Source of the DNA: Tepidibacter aestuarii | GTDB taxonomy: Bacteria > Bacillota > Clostridia > Peptostreptococcales > Peptostreptococcaceae | Length of the DNA: 64,000 nt | Reading direction: 5' to 3' | Assembly (NCBI RefSeq): GCF_934924865.1 | Contig: NZ_OW235315.1 | Coordinates: 3,038,001-3,102,000, forward strand | Shown: in pieces, positions 18,303 through 27,983 of the stretch | How the letters are laid out: each line of letters begins with the position of its first letter | Numbering within the stretch: the first letter of the stretch is position 1 | Translations under genes and position numbers: made by a program | Notes under the pieces: generated by a model | Seen by the model: only the letters and a program-made list of their open reading frames with translations | The model's database searches: none | Told to the model about the DNA's origin: nothing

Positions 18303-18368
18303 ACAAATTCCCCCTCTTATGTAAATAGAAATAATTATCAATATTAATTATATCTTATATAACTCCAA

Positions 18369-18393
18369 ACTAATAGCCTCCTATTAAAGGAGG
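18369..18393. terminator. Hairpin downstream of sspH
   Basis: AGCCTCCT and AGGAGGCT form an 8-bp stem around ATTAA, between the sspH stop and the ynfA start. No clean T run follows on the minus strand, so its role as terminator is tentative. Confidence 0.45.
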
Positions 18394-18418
18394 CTTAGTA
18401 TATTTATATTCACTATAA

Positions 18419-18613
18419 TTATTTTTTCCAATATTCGTGTTCTGTTAAACTACTCAAAGGTACTTCTTGACTTTTTTCTCGTTGGTTCAGGAAATGAATA
18501 CTAGCAGAATCATTATTTTCATTTACTGATTCGATGTAAATCTGTGATCCATTATAAGTTACATTAGCCATGATTGGAGAAGAAGCAATTTCTTTAGCAC
18601 GTTGGTTATTCAT
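18419..18613 (-). CDS. sspH: H-type small acid-soluble spore protein
   Basis: 64 residues matching SspH: NNQRAKEIASSPIMANVTYNG at the N-terminus, VNENNDSASIHFLN in the middle and VPLSSLTEHEYW at the end. It is a minor DNA-binding protein of the dormant spore core. AAAGGAGG precedes the ATG. The gene shows that the organism belongs to a spore-forming lineage. Confidence 0.9.
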   Translation of the reverse strand: MNNQRAKEIASSPIMANVTYNGSQIYIESVNENNDSASIHFLNQREKSQEVPLSSLTEHEYWKK

Positions 18614-18780
18614 AATAATACCTCCTTTATAATCTAATCAACTATATTATTTGTATTAAAGTAATAACATATTCTTTACTTTTAAATAATTATTGAATCT
18701 TTGTTAGTAAAATATTTACAAATACAAGATTGTATGTTACATTGTTACCGTGGTAATTTTATAATATAAGGAGGTATATA

Positions 18781-19041
18781 ATGAGTAAAATGAAAATTGA
18801 GCGTGTTCAAACTGGAGTTCGTATGGAAAAAAGAATGGTAAAAGTTTTAAAAGGATTAGCAGAGTATTTAGATATATCTTTAGGAGATTTACTTGAAGGA
18901 ATTGTACTTCACTCTTTTGAAGGAAAAGCTCCATTTAGTGAGAAAACCTTGGGAAAAATTGAAGAATTAAAGAAGATTTACGAAATGGATTATAATGCAA
19001 GTGCAAGTCATAATATGACAGAAGAAGATGAAAGTAAATAA
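18781..19041 (+). CDS. Conserved small hypothetical, possible ribbon-helix-helix-like protein
   Basis: 86 residues, basic N-terminal strand (MKIERVQTGVRMEKRMVKVL) then helices (KGLAEYLDISLGDLLEGIVLHSFEG), a layout like ribbon-helix-helix DNA-binding proteins, and a hydrophilic C-terminus. No function is assigned. AAGGAGG precedes the ATG and a strong terminator follows, so it is a single-gene unit. Confidence 0.7.
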   Translation: MSKMKIERVQTGVRMEKRMVKVLKGLAEYLDISLGDLLEGIVLHSFEGKAPFSEKTLGKIEELKKIYEMDYNASASHNMTEEDESK

Positions 19042-19082
19042 AGCTAAAAAATATTAATTATAATAATCTAAAAAAATAATTA

Positions 19083-19138
19083 TGCCTCGCAAAACTTTGA
19101 AAAAAATTTGAGTTCAAAGTTTTGTGAGGTATTTTTTA
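19083..19138 (+). terminator. Strong terminator after the 18781 gene
   Basis: CCTCGCAAAACTTTGAA pairs with TTCAAAGTTTTGTGAGG, followed by TATTTTTT. Confidence 0.88.
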
Positions 19139-19284
19139 CTTTATTAGAATTATATTTTAAAATCAAAATAATTCTCAAAATTCATAATATTGTATATTTT
19201 TTTGACGAATCATGTTAAAATATAAACTATGGGTAAATTTTGGAAATTAAGAGAGCGAAAATTTTTAGCCAAAGGTGGGTTGAT

Positions 19285-21288
19285 ATGATATTAAAGTTTC
19301 GAGATTGGAAAATTAGAAAAAAACTACTTGGAGGATTTTTGGGGTTAATTTTACTTTTTATATTGTTTGGAGTTACAGTATACATGTCAATATATGAAAT
19401 TAGTAATCAAAAAATCCCTTTGATGAGAAATGTCGATGATATTTATAATATTACATTAGAACTGAGAAAAAATGAAAAAGATTTTTTTATTAGAGACTCT
19501 ACAAATCTAGAATTTTTTAAAACAGGCAAAAGTGAACATATCGATAAATTTGAATCTAATTTTAACAAACTTATAGATACAATTAACTTAATTAAGAAAA
19601 ATAAAATGATTCTTAGTAATGAAGATGACATAAAAAAATTAAATCAAATGATAGTTTTATCACAAGAATATCATGATAAATTTCTAAAAGTAGTTGAAAA
19701 AACAAAAACAAAAGGCTTTAAGGACTATGGTTTAATTGGAGAGTTAAGAAAGGCAGCAAACACTATAGAAAATAGTGTAGAAATTTTACCACGAAACAAA
19801 GACTTGAAAATTTTACTTTTACAAGCTAGAAGAAATGAAAAAGACTATCTTCTAAGAAAAGATGTGCAGTATCCTGCTAAATTGGATGAAACTGTTTACC
19901 AATTTAAAACTTTATTAAACAGTACAAAATATAATCAAGAAACTAAATTAGATATAAATACATTAATTGAAGAATATAAAAATAGCTTTGATAAAGTAGT
20001 ATCTATTGATAAGGAAATAGGATTTAAAGAGACACAAGGGCTAATAGGAGCTTATAGAAAGACTATTCATAGCCTTGAGCCACTTGTAGATGCAGTTCAT
20101 AAAAATATTATGACAGAAATAGATCAGGAAGCACAAAATAAGATAAGAAAAACTATTATAAGTATTATTCTTATTAATGTTTTTGCAGTTTTATCTGCAA
20201 TTTACATATCAAAATTAATAACTAAACCAATAAAGAAAATGGTTGATAAAACACAAATAATTGCATCTGGAGATTTAACACAAGAAATAAAAGTATATTC
20301 TAAAGATGAAATTGGTGATTTTACAGCTTCTTTAAAAACTATGCAGGAAAGCTTAAGAAATTTAATTGGCAATTTATATAATAGTGCCGATAATGTATCT
20401 TCATCTAGTCAACAATTAGCCATGGTTTCTGAAGAAAATGCTCAAATGTCAGAACAAGTAGCGCAAACTATGAAGCAGTTAGCTATAGGTGTGGGCAATC
20501 AAAGTGATCATACAACAAAAACAAATAAACTAATTGTAAATCTTATGGATCATATTAATCTGGTAAATGAAAATTCATATAAAATGGCTCAATTATCAAA
20601 TGATGTCTCTATTCAGGCTAATTTAGGTAAAGAAGTTATGGATACAGCAACTAACCAAATGGACAAAATAAATACAACAACATGTAGTGCAAATGAGGTA
20701 ATACAAGAATTAAATGAGAAATCAAAAAAAATAGGGCAAATACTAGAAGTTATATCAAATATTTCAGAACAAACGAATTTACTTGCATTAAATGCAGCTA
20801 TAGAATCAGCTAGAGCTGGTGAACAAGGAAGAGGATTTGCAGTATTAGCAGAAGAAATCAGAAAGCTAGCAGCACAATCACAAAATTCTTCTAAAGAAAT
20901 ATATACTCTTATAGCTGATTTACAAAATGGAATATCTGTAGTTGTTTCTTCTATAGAAAATACTAGTGTAGAAGTTGACTTAGGTAAAAAAATAATAAAC
21001 CAAACAGGATATACATTTGAAAAAATACTAAAAACAATAAAAGAAACTACAGAAAAAATAAAAGAAGTGAGCTCTGGAATAGAAGAAATCAGATACAACG
21101 GAGAGCAAGCAGCTCAATCTGTTGAAGAAATTGCAAGTATCACAAATGAATTTGAATCAAGTATTGAAGAGGTAAGTGTATCAGCTCAGCAGCAGTCAGC
21201 ATCTGTAGAAGAAATTGCAGCTACATCAAATGAACTAGCCCAAATGGCAGAATATCTAAACTCATTAGTTGGAAATTTTAAAATTTAA
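19285..21288 (+). CDS. Methyl-accepting chemotaxis protein with HBM-type sensor
   Basis: About 667 residues from the ATG at 19285, which follows GGTGGG; the earlier in-frame start has no ribosome site. Order: short cytoplasmic start, TM1 ([19 protein letters not shown]), an all-helical extracytoplasmic region of about 250 residues with two similar halves ([15 protein letters not shown] and [13 protein letters not shown]), the mark of helical bimodular (HBM) domains, TM2, HAMP ([13 protein letters not shown]) and a signalling domain with [23 protein letters not shown] receptors elsewhere sense organic acids; the ligand here is unknown. A perfect terminator follows. Confidence 0.9.
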   Translation: MILKFRDWKIRKKLLGGFLGLILLFILFGVTVYMSIYEISNQKIPLMRNVDDIYNITLELRKNEKDFFIRDSTNLEFFKTGKSEHIDKFESNFNKLIDTINLIKKNKMILSNEDDIKKLNQMIVLSQEYHDKFLKVVEKTKTKGFKDYGLIGELRKAANTIENSVEILPRNKDLKILLLQARRNEKDYLLRKDVQYPAKLDETVYQFKTLLNSTKYNQETKLDINTLIEEYKNSFDKVVSIDKEIGFKETQGLIGAYRKTIHSLEPLVDAVHKNIMTEIDQEAQNKIRKTIISIILINVFAVLSAIYISKLITKPIKKMVDKTQIIASGDLTQEIKVYSKDEIGDFTASLKTMQESLRNLIGNLYNSADNVSSSSQQLAMVSEENAQMSEQVAQTMKQLAIGVGNQSDHTTKTNKLIVNLMDHINLVNENSYKMAQLSNDVSIQANLGKEVMDTATNQMDKINTTTCSANEVIQELNEKSKKIGQILEVISNISEQTNLLALNAAIESARAGEQGRGFAVLAEEIRKLAAQSQNSSKEIYTLIADLQNGISVVVSSIENTSVEVDLGKKIINQTGYTFEKILKTIKETTEKIKEVSSGIEEIRYNGEQAAQSVEEIASITNEFESSIEEVSVSAQQQSASVEEIAATSNELAQMAEYLNSLVGNFKI

Positions 21289-21291
21289 AAA

Positions 21292-21336
21292 ATAAACCGC
21301 GAACTCATTTAAATATAAATGAGTTCGCGGTTTATC
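21292..21336. terminator. Terminator after the HBM chemoreceptor
   Basis: AAACCGCGAACTCATTT and its complement AAATGAGTTCGCGGTTT form a 17-bp perfect stem. Confidence 0.85.
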
Positions 21337-21420
21337 TATCATTCATTAAATATTTTACCACACAAATATTATTGGATTAATTGAGACTATTAAATATTAT
21401 CAAGGTTTTATCTTGAAGTT

Positions 21421-22815
21421 TTATATATCAGAAAATTCGATATTAATTTTTTGTTTTATATAAGTTTCTTTTTCCATTGTTGTATTTAAATTATGATTTA
21501 TAGATACATCCTCCACTGGTAGTTTTATAATAAATTCGCTTCCCTTACCGTATTGACTACTTAAGGATATTGTTCCCCCTTGCATCTCTACTAGAGATTT
21601 AACTATAGATAATCCTATTCCACTACCCTCATGATTTCTTGTAAATGATTTATCTGCCTGTCTAAATCTATCAAAAATCAAATCAATATTCTCTTCTTTT
21701 ATCCCTATACCTGTATCCTTTATTACAATCTTCACATTATCAACTTCATCAAAAATATTAACAAATATACTTCCACCTTCTGGCGTGAATTTTACAGCAT
21801 TTGATATTAAATTAAGTATAATTCTGTCCATGCTCTCTATGTGGCAACTAACTATTTTTTCCTCAATTTCTGTATCAAATTCTATGTATAATCCTTTATT
21901 TTCTACATAGTCTACAACTGATAATGTAATATCTTCAACTACAGACACTATGTTATATTTATCCATGTTTATATCAAAATACCCTGCATCTATTTTAGTA
22001 ATATCTAATAAATTATTTATTAATCTTAATAATCTATAACCATTTTGTTTTAATGTTTTAAAGCTTTTATTTTGTCTAGGTACAATTGATTCAGATGTAT
22101 TTTCAAGAAGTTGTATTGCACCTAAAATTATCGTTAATGGCGTTCTTAATTCATGAGATAAATTAGCGAAGAATTCATCCTTAATTCTATCATGTTCTAT
22201 TTTTTCTCTTAATTTTTTTTCTTCTTGATATACTTTTTCTTCTAGCTCTAATATTTTCTTTTTTTCAGTGACATTTTTACATAAGACTAATGCATAGTTA
22301 TTACCGTTTACCTTTATAGAACTTCCATAGATCTCCATTTCAATAACTTCTCCATTTTCTCTAAAAAACATTTCTTCTATGATAGGTTCGAAATATCTTC
22401 CTTCTGTAACAGCATCATACCTTTCTTGTCCTATTGCATCTATATTGAATTTAACAAAATCTTCTACAGGTTTTCCAACCACCTCTTCTGGATTTTGAAA
22501 TCCAAAAATTGCTGCCGCTTTTTTATTTAAATATTTGAACTCTAATTTCCTATGTACAAAAACTGCATTAGGTGATGACTCAATAATTTCTTCAAGCAAA
22601 TCAAGCTTGTCCTCCATTTTGTTTATATAATCTTTTGATTTTAAATTTGTTATTATTGCTATTATATTTAAAATTAATAATAAAATAACTCCACCTATAA
22701 CAATAGTATAATTTAGCTTAATTTTATAATAATAAAAAATTAAACCTAATAATATAGTCAAACAATTAATCAAGCTAGATACAATATCTGCTTGGCCTAT
22801 CTTTTGTAATTTCAT
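21421..22815 (-). CDS. Membrane PAS-domain sensor histidine kinase
   Basis: 464 residues. Two TM helices (about 10-60), a PAS domain (about 75-185: ESSPNAVFVHRKLEFKYLNKKAA), a HisKA helix with the phospho-acceptor motif FFANLSHELRTPLTI, and an ATPase with the N box ILNLISNAVKF, DTGIGI and GSGIGLSIVKSL. All catalytic motifs are intact. AGGAGG precedes the ATG. No response regulator is adjacent, so it is an orphan kinase. Confidence 0.9.
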   Translation of the reverse strand: MKLQKIGQADIVSSLINCLTILLGLIFYYYKIKLNYTIVIGGVILLLILNIIAIITNLKSKDYINKMEDKLDLLEEIIESSPNAVFVHRKLEFKYLNKKAAAIFGFQNPEEVVGKPVEDFVKFNIDAIGQERYDAVTEGRYFEPIIEEMFFRENGEVIEMEIYGSSIKVNGNNYALVLCKNVTEKKKILELEEKVYQEEKKLREKIEHDRIKDEFFANLSHELRTPLTIILGAIQLLENTSESIVPRQNKSFKTLKQNGYRLLRLINNLLDITKIDAGYFDINMDKYNIVSVVEDITLSVVDYVENKGLYIEFDTEIEEKIVSCHIESMDRIILNLISNAVKFTPEGGSIFVNIFDEVDNVKIVIKDTGIGIKEENIDLIFDRFRQADKSFTRNHEGSGIGLSIVKSLVEMQGGTISLSSQYGKGSEFIIKLPVEDVSINHNLNTTMEKETYIKQKINIEFSDI

Positions 22816-22976
22816 TAAAAAGCCCTCCTAAAGAATCTATAATATTGGAAAAACATATTATACTCTATATCATTAACTACTAATTATAGTCATTAGTAAC
22901 TAAATTCTTAAGTAAAAATATATTTACTAAAATATACCTCTCATTATTTTAGCATAAATCATCCCAAATAATAGAA

Positions 22977-23013
22977 AAATTCCACATTATTTCTAATAAT
23001 GTGGGATTTTTTA
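22977..23013. terminator. Bidirectional terminator
   Basis: TCCACATTATT and AATAATGTGGGA flanked by AAAA and TTTTTT. Confidence 0.75.
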
Positions 23014-23019
23014 ATTCAA

Positions 23020-23480
23020 CTAATTCATTATTAAATTATACAATCTATGGAGCATTACTGCAGCTTGTGCACGTGTTGCTTTTATTCTATTTCTTCAACA
23101 GGAATTTCACTATAACTTATCCTATCTTTAAATCTAAATAATATATTTATAAAACTTTCCCCAATAAATATGTAAAAGTAAAGTTTCCTATAGCATGCAT
23201 TAAGCCAAAATAGAATGATCTTGCATAAGTAAACATAAAACTATTAATTGTATGCTCATGTACAAAAAAAACTACAGACAGCATACTATAGTTCATATTT
23301 TTTCTTTTTACCAAGCTGTTATATTCCCTTTATCCTTAAATATATCTCTTTTGATTTGTACCTATATCTAAAAGTTTGTTATCCACACTAAGGATGGTTT
23401 TAAATCCTTTCTTTTCGTTTAAACATCCTATTTTATCCACATATCTTTTTTATTGTTGATATTTTTAGAAAACTCAGAAC
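23020..23480 (-). pseudogene. Decayed coding remnants: SLH fragment, CPBP-like fragment, unknown
   Basis: The 22.8-23.8 kb gap has no intact gene but holds coding scraps on the minus strand. At 23020-23095 one frame reads ATRAQAAVMLHRLYNLIMN then stop, like the end of an S-layer-homology domain. At about 23150-23270, SFYFGLMHAIGNFTFTYLLG resembles the conserved core of CPBP/CAAX membrane proteases, broken by stops and frameshifts. At about 23340-23420, GFKTILSVDNKLLDIG is unassigned. Together they indicate gene decay next to the toxin gene. Confidence 0.45.
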
Positions 23481-23792
23481 CCATAGATTTCAATGATATC
23501 ATTTGATTAATGCTACCCTGTGTATCATCTTCTGTGGATATACATCCTGTTTATTAACATTTATGGTTAATTTACCCCACACACTTTTCTACAATATACA
23601 CATCTGATTGTTTTTTCTATCAATAGAAAACAAAATTAATTTATTATTAAGATATAGAATTTAGTGCATATTATATTAATTCTTAGTACTAAATTCTATA
23701 TTTATTTTCTTTGTTAAAGTCACTAAACGCTTTACTATTTCCAAGCTGAATGTACAATGTAAAAAGTCTATAAATTTTTATTCGTTATAAAA

Positions 23793-23832
23793 GAATTCCT
23801 TGCAATAAAATACAAGGAATTTTTTTGATAAC
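23793..23832. terminator. Terminator between toxin gene and decayed region
   Basis: ATTCCTTG and CAAGGAAT around a 10-base loop, with TTTTTTT on the plus side and CTTTTAT on the minus side. Confidence 0.7.
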
Positions 23833-23845
23833 GCACTATTCAAAT

Positions 23846-25597
23846 CTATTTACTATAAACATTAATTTCTGCTGCAGAAGCAAATCCACCAATTGATTCA
23901 ACTGCTTCAAGAGTAATATAACGAGCATTTAAAGAAGAGATATGTGCTATCTTTTCAGAATAATCATCTGACCAAGTTCCCTCAGCTACTTTTGTAAAAC
24001 CTACACCGTCTGTACTTGCAAATATTTTATACTTTATAATTCTTCCATTTTTTCCACCATAAGCTTCTGAATCTTGTCTTGGAAGGTAATTTAATTGACT
24101 AACATCATAGTTATCACCAAGATCTAATGTAATAGAATGAGGATTTGTATTATCATCATCCCATTTTGTATGCCAGATTGTATCGTCATTACCATCTATA
24201 GCACAACTTGCAGCATTTGATGCTTGTTCTGTTTCTTCACTTGATGCACTCGCAGATATTTCAGTTTGTGGTATGATTTTTAGCTGTGATGAATCTGTTA
24301 ATGGAGTAACACTCATACTATTAAATTCTATATTAGACTCAGGTGTGTCATCATCAGTAGATCTTCTCTCACGACTTGCTGGTGCATCACTTATCTCTGG
24401 AAGACCTTTATCCTCATCTGTTAACTCTCCTAGATCTTCTACTAATGTATCAAAGTGCATACCCCCAATATTAGTAAATTTACCTGAAACGGTTGTAGCA
24501 TATTTCTTTTTCGTAATACGACTTAAAACTGACTTAGTACTCCAGTAACCAGTAGTATCTTTGTACTTATCTAATATCCAATCCCAGTCCCATTTTGAAT
24601 AACCATTTATGTCTCTATGAAGATATTGGTCTAAAATATCCTCAGGACCACCTAAAGTACCACCTAAATAACTTGGCTTACCTCCAAATTTAATATCATC
24701 ATAAGTAGGTCTGCTTTCGTCGTGACCAAATCTTGAATTATCCTTCCATCTCATGAACCCTTTGAATTGAACGTCATAGTCTAAATACATATTAACGGTA
24801 TATGGTATATCTGATTTTTGCTGGAAAGCAAGTGTAGTCACCTTAGCTTTTTTATTAGGAAGTACATTAATTCTTTCTTGTGAAGACTGTGTTACCCTTG
24901 TTGAAGTACCTTTTGCTTCTGACCAAGACTCACCACCTGTAGCTGAAACAGAGAGCTCTGTAGCACTATCTACTCCACCTGTTACCTCTGAAGATTTAAC
25001 CGTAAATGTCTGCTTTACCCCTGCAGTTACAGCCCACTGGCCACCATCTGTTTTTGTAAAACTTGTTTCTTCTGTAGCAGAATAGTCAACAACAAAGGTA
25101 TTCTCACAGTCGCCACCGTTTCTTATTATTTTTGATGTTGAATTAGCTGCTTTTAACTCAGTAACTTTAGGTTTTCCAAGCTTTAATGAATCAGTATCAA
25201 TATAAAATTTTACGTTAGTAATATCAATTTCTAATCTTTCACCAGCTCTATAACCACTAGCATATGGATCATTTTCGTTATAACGAGCCTTTAATATATA
25301 ATGATTTGGACCAATTTTTTCAAATTCAAAATCATCACCAACATATTGAGATGCTGTGCCTCCACACCAACCTAATCCCATTTGATGAGCAAGATTCGCT
25401 AAATCTTTAATAAAAGCAGGATCTTGAATAATTTTAGCTTTTAATGATTCTTCATCTTGCATAGAAAATATTGCAGGACTTTGACTTGGAATATCATCTG
25501 TTGCAGCAAAAACAGCTTGAGAAGGCATGAAACTCATAAGCTGCATCATAATTAATGAACAGCTAGTAACTTTTTTAAGTGTATTTTTTAAACCCAT
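23846..25597 (-). CDS. Aerolysin-type pore-forming toxin with C-terminal F5/8C domain
   Basis: 583 residues, secreted (signal peptide ending about QAVFA, residues 1-31). Residues about 50-400 follow the aerolysin family, including Clostridium septicum alpha-toxin: LGWCGGTASQYVGDDFEF, YASGYRAGERLEI, an amphipathic Ser/Thr-rich stretch (about 195-240) fitting the membrane-inserting hairpin, VQFKGFMRWKDN and WDWDWILDKY. A dibasic RERR (409-412) before Ser413 is at the place where aerolysin and alpha-toxin precursors are activated. Beyond it lie a propeptide-like segment and an F5/8 type C fold (about 445-581: CAIDGNDDTIWHTKW, ITLDLG, KYKIFASTDG). AGGAGG precedes the ATG. It is surrounded by decayed genes and a response regulator. 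Confidence 0.85.
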   Translation of the reverse strand: MGLKNTLKKVTSCSLIMMQLMSFMPSQAVFAATDDIPSQSPAIFSMQDEESLKAKIIQDPAFIKDLANLAHQMGLGWCGGTASQYVGDDFEFEKIGPNHYILKARYNENDPYASGYRAGERLEIDITNVKFYIDTDSLKLGKPKVTELKAANSTSKIIRNGGDCENTFVVDYSATEETSFTKTDGGQWAVTAGVKQTFTVKSSEVTGGVDSATELSVSATGGESWSEAKGTSTRVTQSSQERINVLPNKKAKVTTLAFQQKSDIPYTVNMYLDYDVQFKGFMRWKDNSRFGHDESRPTYDDIKFGGKPSYLGGTLGGPEDILDQYLHRDINGYSKWDWDWILDKYKDTTGYWSTKSVLSRITKKKYATTVSGKFTNIGGMHFDTLVEDLGELTDEDKGLPEISDAPASRERRSTDDDTPESNIEFNSMSVTPLTDSSQLKIIPQTEISASASSEETEQASNAASCAIDGNDDTIWHTKWDDDNTNPHSITLDLGDNYDVSQLNYLPRQDSEAYGGKNGRIIKYKIFASTDGVGFTKVAEGTWSDDYSEKIAHISSLNARYITLEAVESIGGFASAAEINVYSK

Positions 25598-25722
25598 TTT
25601 TTATCTCCTCCTTTTTAATTTTGTATTATTTAGAATAGTTTGTAATTTCATTATATAAATAAGGAGAGTCATATGATAAGTCCTAAAAAACAAAAATAAA
25701 CCCGTATAAAAGTCCTGTTTAA

Positions 25723-26361
25723 TTAAAATATATCATTTAATATTTTAATTGCATCTTCTCGATTATTTGTTCCAAGTTTTGCATATATAGAGCTAACATA
25801 ATTTTTAATTGTTCCAGAGGAAAGATTAAGCTGATTAGAAATTTCTTTATTGCTATATCCTTGGATTAATAAATCTGAAATTTCTTTTTCTCTTTCTGAT
25901 AAAGAAAGAAATTGTGCTTGATTGTCATCTATTTTAGATTTAAGTATATATTCGGCAAGCTTAAAAGCTATATCTGATTCTATTAAGAGTTTTCCATTGA
26001 CTACACTTCGAATTGCTTGTATTAAATTGTCTATATTCACATCTTTTAAAAGATATCCATTGGCACCATTAGCTAAGGCTTCAATAATGTATTCATCATA
26101 ATCAAAGCTGGTAAGCATAAGAACAACTGTTTTTGGAAAATCTTTTTTTATCAATTTTAGACCTTCTACTCCGTTGGATACAGGCATTTTTACATCCATA
26201 AGAACTACATCTGGCAATAGCACTCTTGTCCTTTCATACCCATTAAGGCCATTTTCACAAACACCGATTACCTGCATATCCTCTTCCAGATCTAAAATTG
26301 CTCGGAGGGTCTCTCTTATAAGAGGCATATCATCTACAATTAATATCTTGATGCTCTTCAT
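25723..26361 (-). CDS. NarL/LuxR-type response regulator
   Basis: 212 residues. The receiver domain has the acidic pair DD (10-11), phospho-acceptor Asp56 in VVLMDVKMP, and Lys in YLLKD. The C-terminal LuxR helix-turn-helix (about 148-212) reads LSEREKEISDLLIQGYSNKEISNQLNLSSGTIKNYVSSIYAKLG. AAAGGAG precedes the ATG, which overlaps the end of a kinase remnant. Since that kinase has lost its catalytic core, the regulator has no visible partner. It lies just upstream of, and on the same strand as, the toxin gene and might regulate it. Confidence 0.9.
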   Translation of the reverse strand: MKSIKILIVDDMPLIRETLRAILDLEEDMQVIGVCENGLNGYERTRVLLPDVVLMDVKMPVSNGVEGLKLIKKDFPKTVVLMLTSFDYDEYIIEALANGANGYLLKDVNIDNLIQAIRSVVNGKLLIESDIAFKLAEYILKSKIDDNQAQFLSLSEREKEISDLLIQGYSNKEISNQLNLSSGTIKNYVSSIYAKLGTNNREDAIKILNDIF

Positions 26362-26734
26362 TTTTCAAGCTCCTTTCAAATAGGATTTGTATTTCGAGTG
26401 TACATCCTTTTCCTTCAATTGAATTTATTTCTATATATCTGCCATGGCTTTCAATTTTTTCTTCGATTATTAGTAACATAGATTTTATATTATTAGATTG
26501 GGGTATATGATATTTGGCTATATATGAATTTAAAAATATAAATAAGAACATTGATAGCTTACTCAATAAAATTAAGATAGATTGATCTAGATGAATAAAA
26601 CCGCCTTTTACATATGTAGAAAATATTACTACACAGTAACTAACAATTAAAATAAAAAAACTCCACCACAAAAAAGAAATTCTATCTTTTGTGATGCAGT
26701 CAAAGCTTTTATAAGTATAGATTATTATCTTTAA
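26330..26734 (-). pseudogene. Internally deleted NarL-partner histidine kinase
   Basis: A frame open from about 26734 encodes TM segments (LWWSFFILIVSYCVVIFSTY, ILILLSKLSMFLFIFLNSYIAKY) and then jumps straight to the last part of a kinase ATPase domain (LLIIEEKIESHGRYIEINSIEGKG). The whole dimerisation/His region and the N, F and first G boxes are missing. The only start codons are TTG without a ribosome site. The tail overlaps the response-regulator start by 32 bases, the normal arrangement of an intact pair. Confidence 0.75.
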
Positions 26735-27018
26735 TTGCTTTTCATTTTATGAAGAATTATATATTTAATTTAACTTTAGGAAATGTACTGTATCTTCTAA
26801 AATCTGTTTTTTATAGAATCTATTAACAGAATTATACAAAATTTGACTCGAGATGTCAATTTGTTTAGTGTATTCAGGGAAATATAATTTAATATCTATT
26901 TATCGAAATTGTTTCAATGAAACTATGCTAACATCAAGAATAAGATTTTGTTAATAATTTATTGTTTTCTATTTTTTATTTAGTTTAAAATATATTAATT
27001 CATCATCTTCTTTTACTT
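26735..27018. other. AT-rich intergenic region, nothing recognised
   Basis: No gene, hairpin with T run, or known RNA motif seen. Confidence 0.5.
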
Positions 27019-27383
27019 TCAATAAGTCCTAAATACTTTACCTACTTCCATAATATTCAATATACTGAAATATACTCTTACAAAAGCTAACCTGTTAACT
27101 ATATATCTACGTCTATTAGCTTTATTTCCTATTCCATCAAAGATGTCGTCTGCTCATGGAACTTTACCGTTAAAAGAAACTAGTCCTATTTCTGTAATAA
27201 CAATGTTTATTCCTTTTATCCATTCACCAGAATTAGGGTTTAATACCATAGTATAAGATGTTATTTTTTCTTCTTCTAGACTAACTGATTTCATATAATT
27301 CTTAAGATCTTTTGCAAGAAGATTTAATCCTTCACAGGATGAGAAGTCTATTTTATCTCCACTTCTAATAAATAAGGAGTTCC
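27019..27383 (-). pseudogene. Broken gene of unknown family with one internal TGA
   Basis: A single frame reads SGDKIDFSSCEGLNLLAKDL, later NPNSGEWIKGINIVITEIG and FNGKVP, then TGA at 27154-27156, and continues ADDIFDGIGNKANRR to a TGA at 27019. The TGA is probably a mutated Trp (TGG). Upstream the frame is lost near 27383 while another frame continues, so there is also a frameshift or truncation. No ribosome site. I do not recognise the family. Confidence 0.5.
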
Positions 27384-27560
27384 TTTCTTAGAATCTTTTC
27401 AATTAATTAAATATATTCCGACTATCTATTCTAGTGCATCTCTAATGTTCTTTTTATTTTACCATGGCACTTTTCTATATACATATTCATATAATTTAAT
27501 TGAGTAGGTTTTAAAAACTTACTTATTCAAATTCTATCTTAAGAGAGGGGCATAAACAAT

Positions 27561-27932
27561 ATGAGATCTGATTATCCAGATAGTTATTATGAAAATATAG
27601 ATTATAACCGCCCATATCATGGGGATTTATTAGAAACTCTTCAAGAATGTGAAGCTACTTGCGAACATATGACTACTTTCATAAAGAAGAAATACCCTAA
27701 AAGAAAATTACAACTTATACTCCTTCGTGATTGTGCAGATATTTGTGGACTAACTGCAAAGTATATTGCACGACAGAGTCCATTTGCAAGAGATGCAGCT
27801 AGATTATGTGCAAATATATGTTACCGCTGTGGAATGGAATGCGCTAAGTATCCTGATAGAGAATCTCAAAGATGTTCAAAAATATGTCTAAACTGCGCAA
27901 GAGAGTGTCAAGCTTTTGCCATGGGATACTAG
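27561..27932 (+). CDS. Four-helix Cys-rich protein, DUF326 (Csp/YhjQ-like)
   Basis: 123 residues with Cys pairs on helices: ECEATCEHM, RDCADICGL, LCANICYRCGMECAKY and RCSKICLNCARECQ. This pattern is typical of DUF326 four-helix-bundle proteins, some of which (Csp) store copper(I). AGAGGGG precedes the ATG. A single-gene unit, convergent with the ABC transporter genes. Metal binding is inferred from the Cys pattern. Confidence 0.8.
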   Translation: MRSDYPDSYYENIDYNRPYHGDLLETLQECEATCEHMTTFIKKKYPKRKLQLILLRDCADICGLTAKYIARQSPFARDAARLCANICYRCGMECAKYPDRESQRCSKICLNCARECQAFAMGY

Positions 27933-27938
27933 TTCATA

Positions 27939-27976
27939 ACTAGAAAAGCGATCAAAATTTTGATCGCTTTTCTAGC
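27939..27976. terminator. Bidirectional terminator
   Basis: AGAAAAGCGATCAAAA and TTTTGATCGCTTTTCT form a 16-bp perfect palindrome between convergent genes. Confidence 0.85.
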
Positions 27977-27983
27977 TATAACT

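Noticed and set aside
27154..27156. TGA as another selenocysteine codon
   Set aside because: No SECIS-like hairpin follows, no known selenoprotein context, and the gene is already broken upstream.
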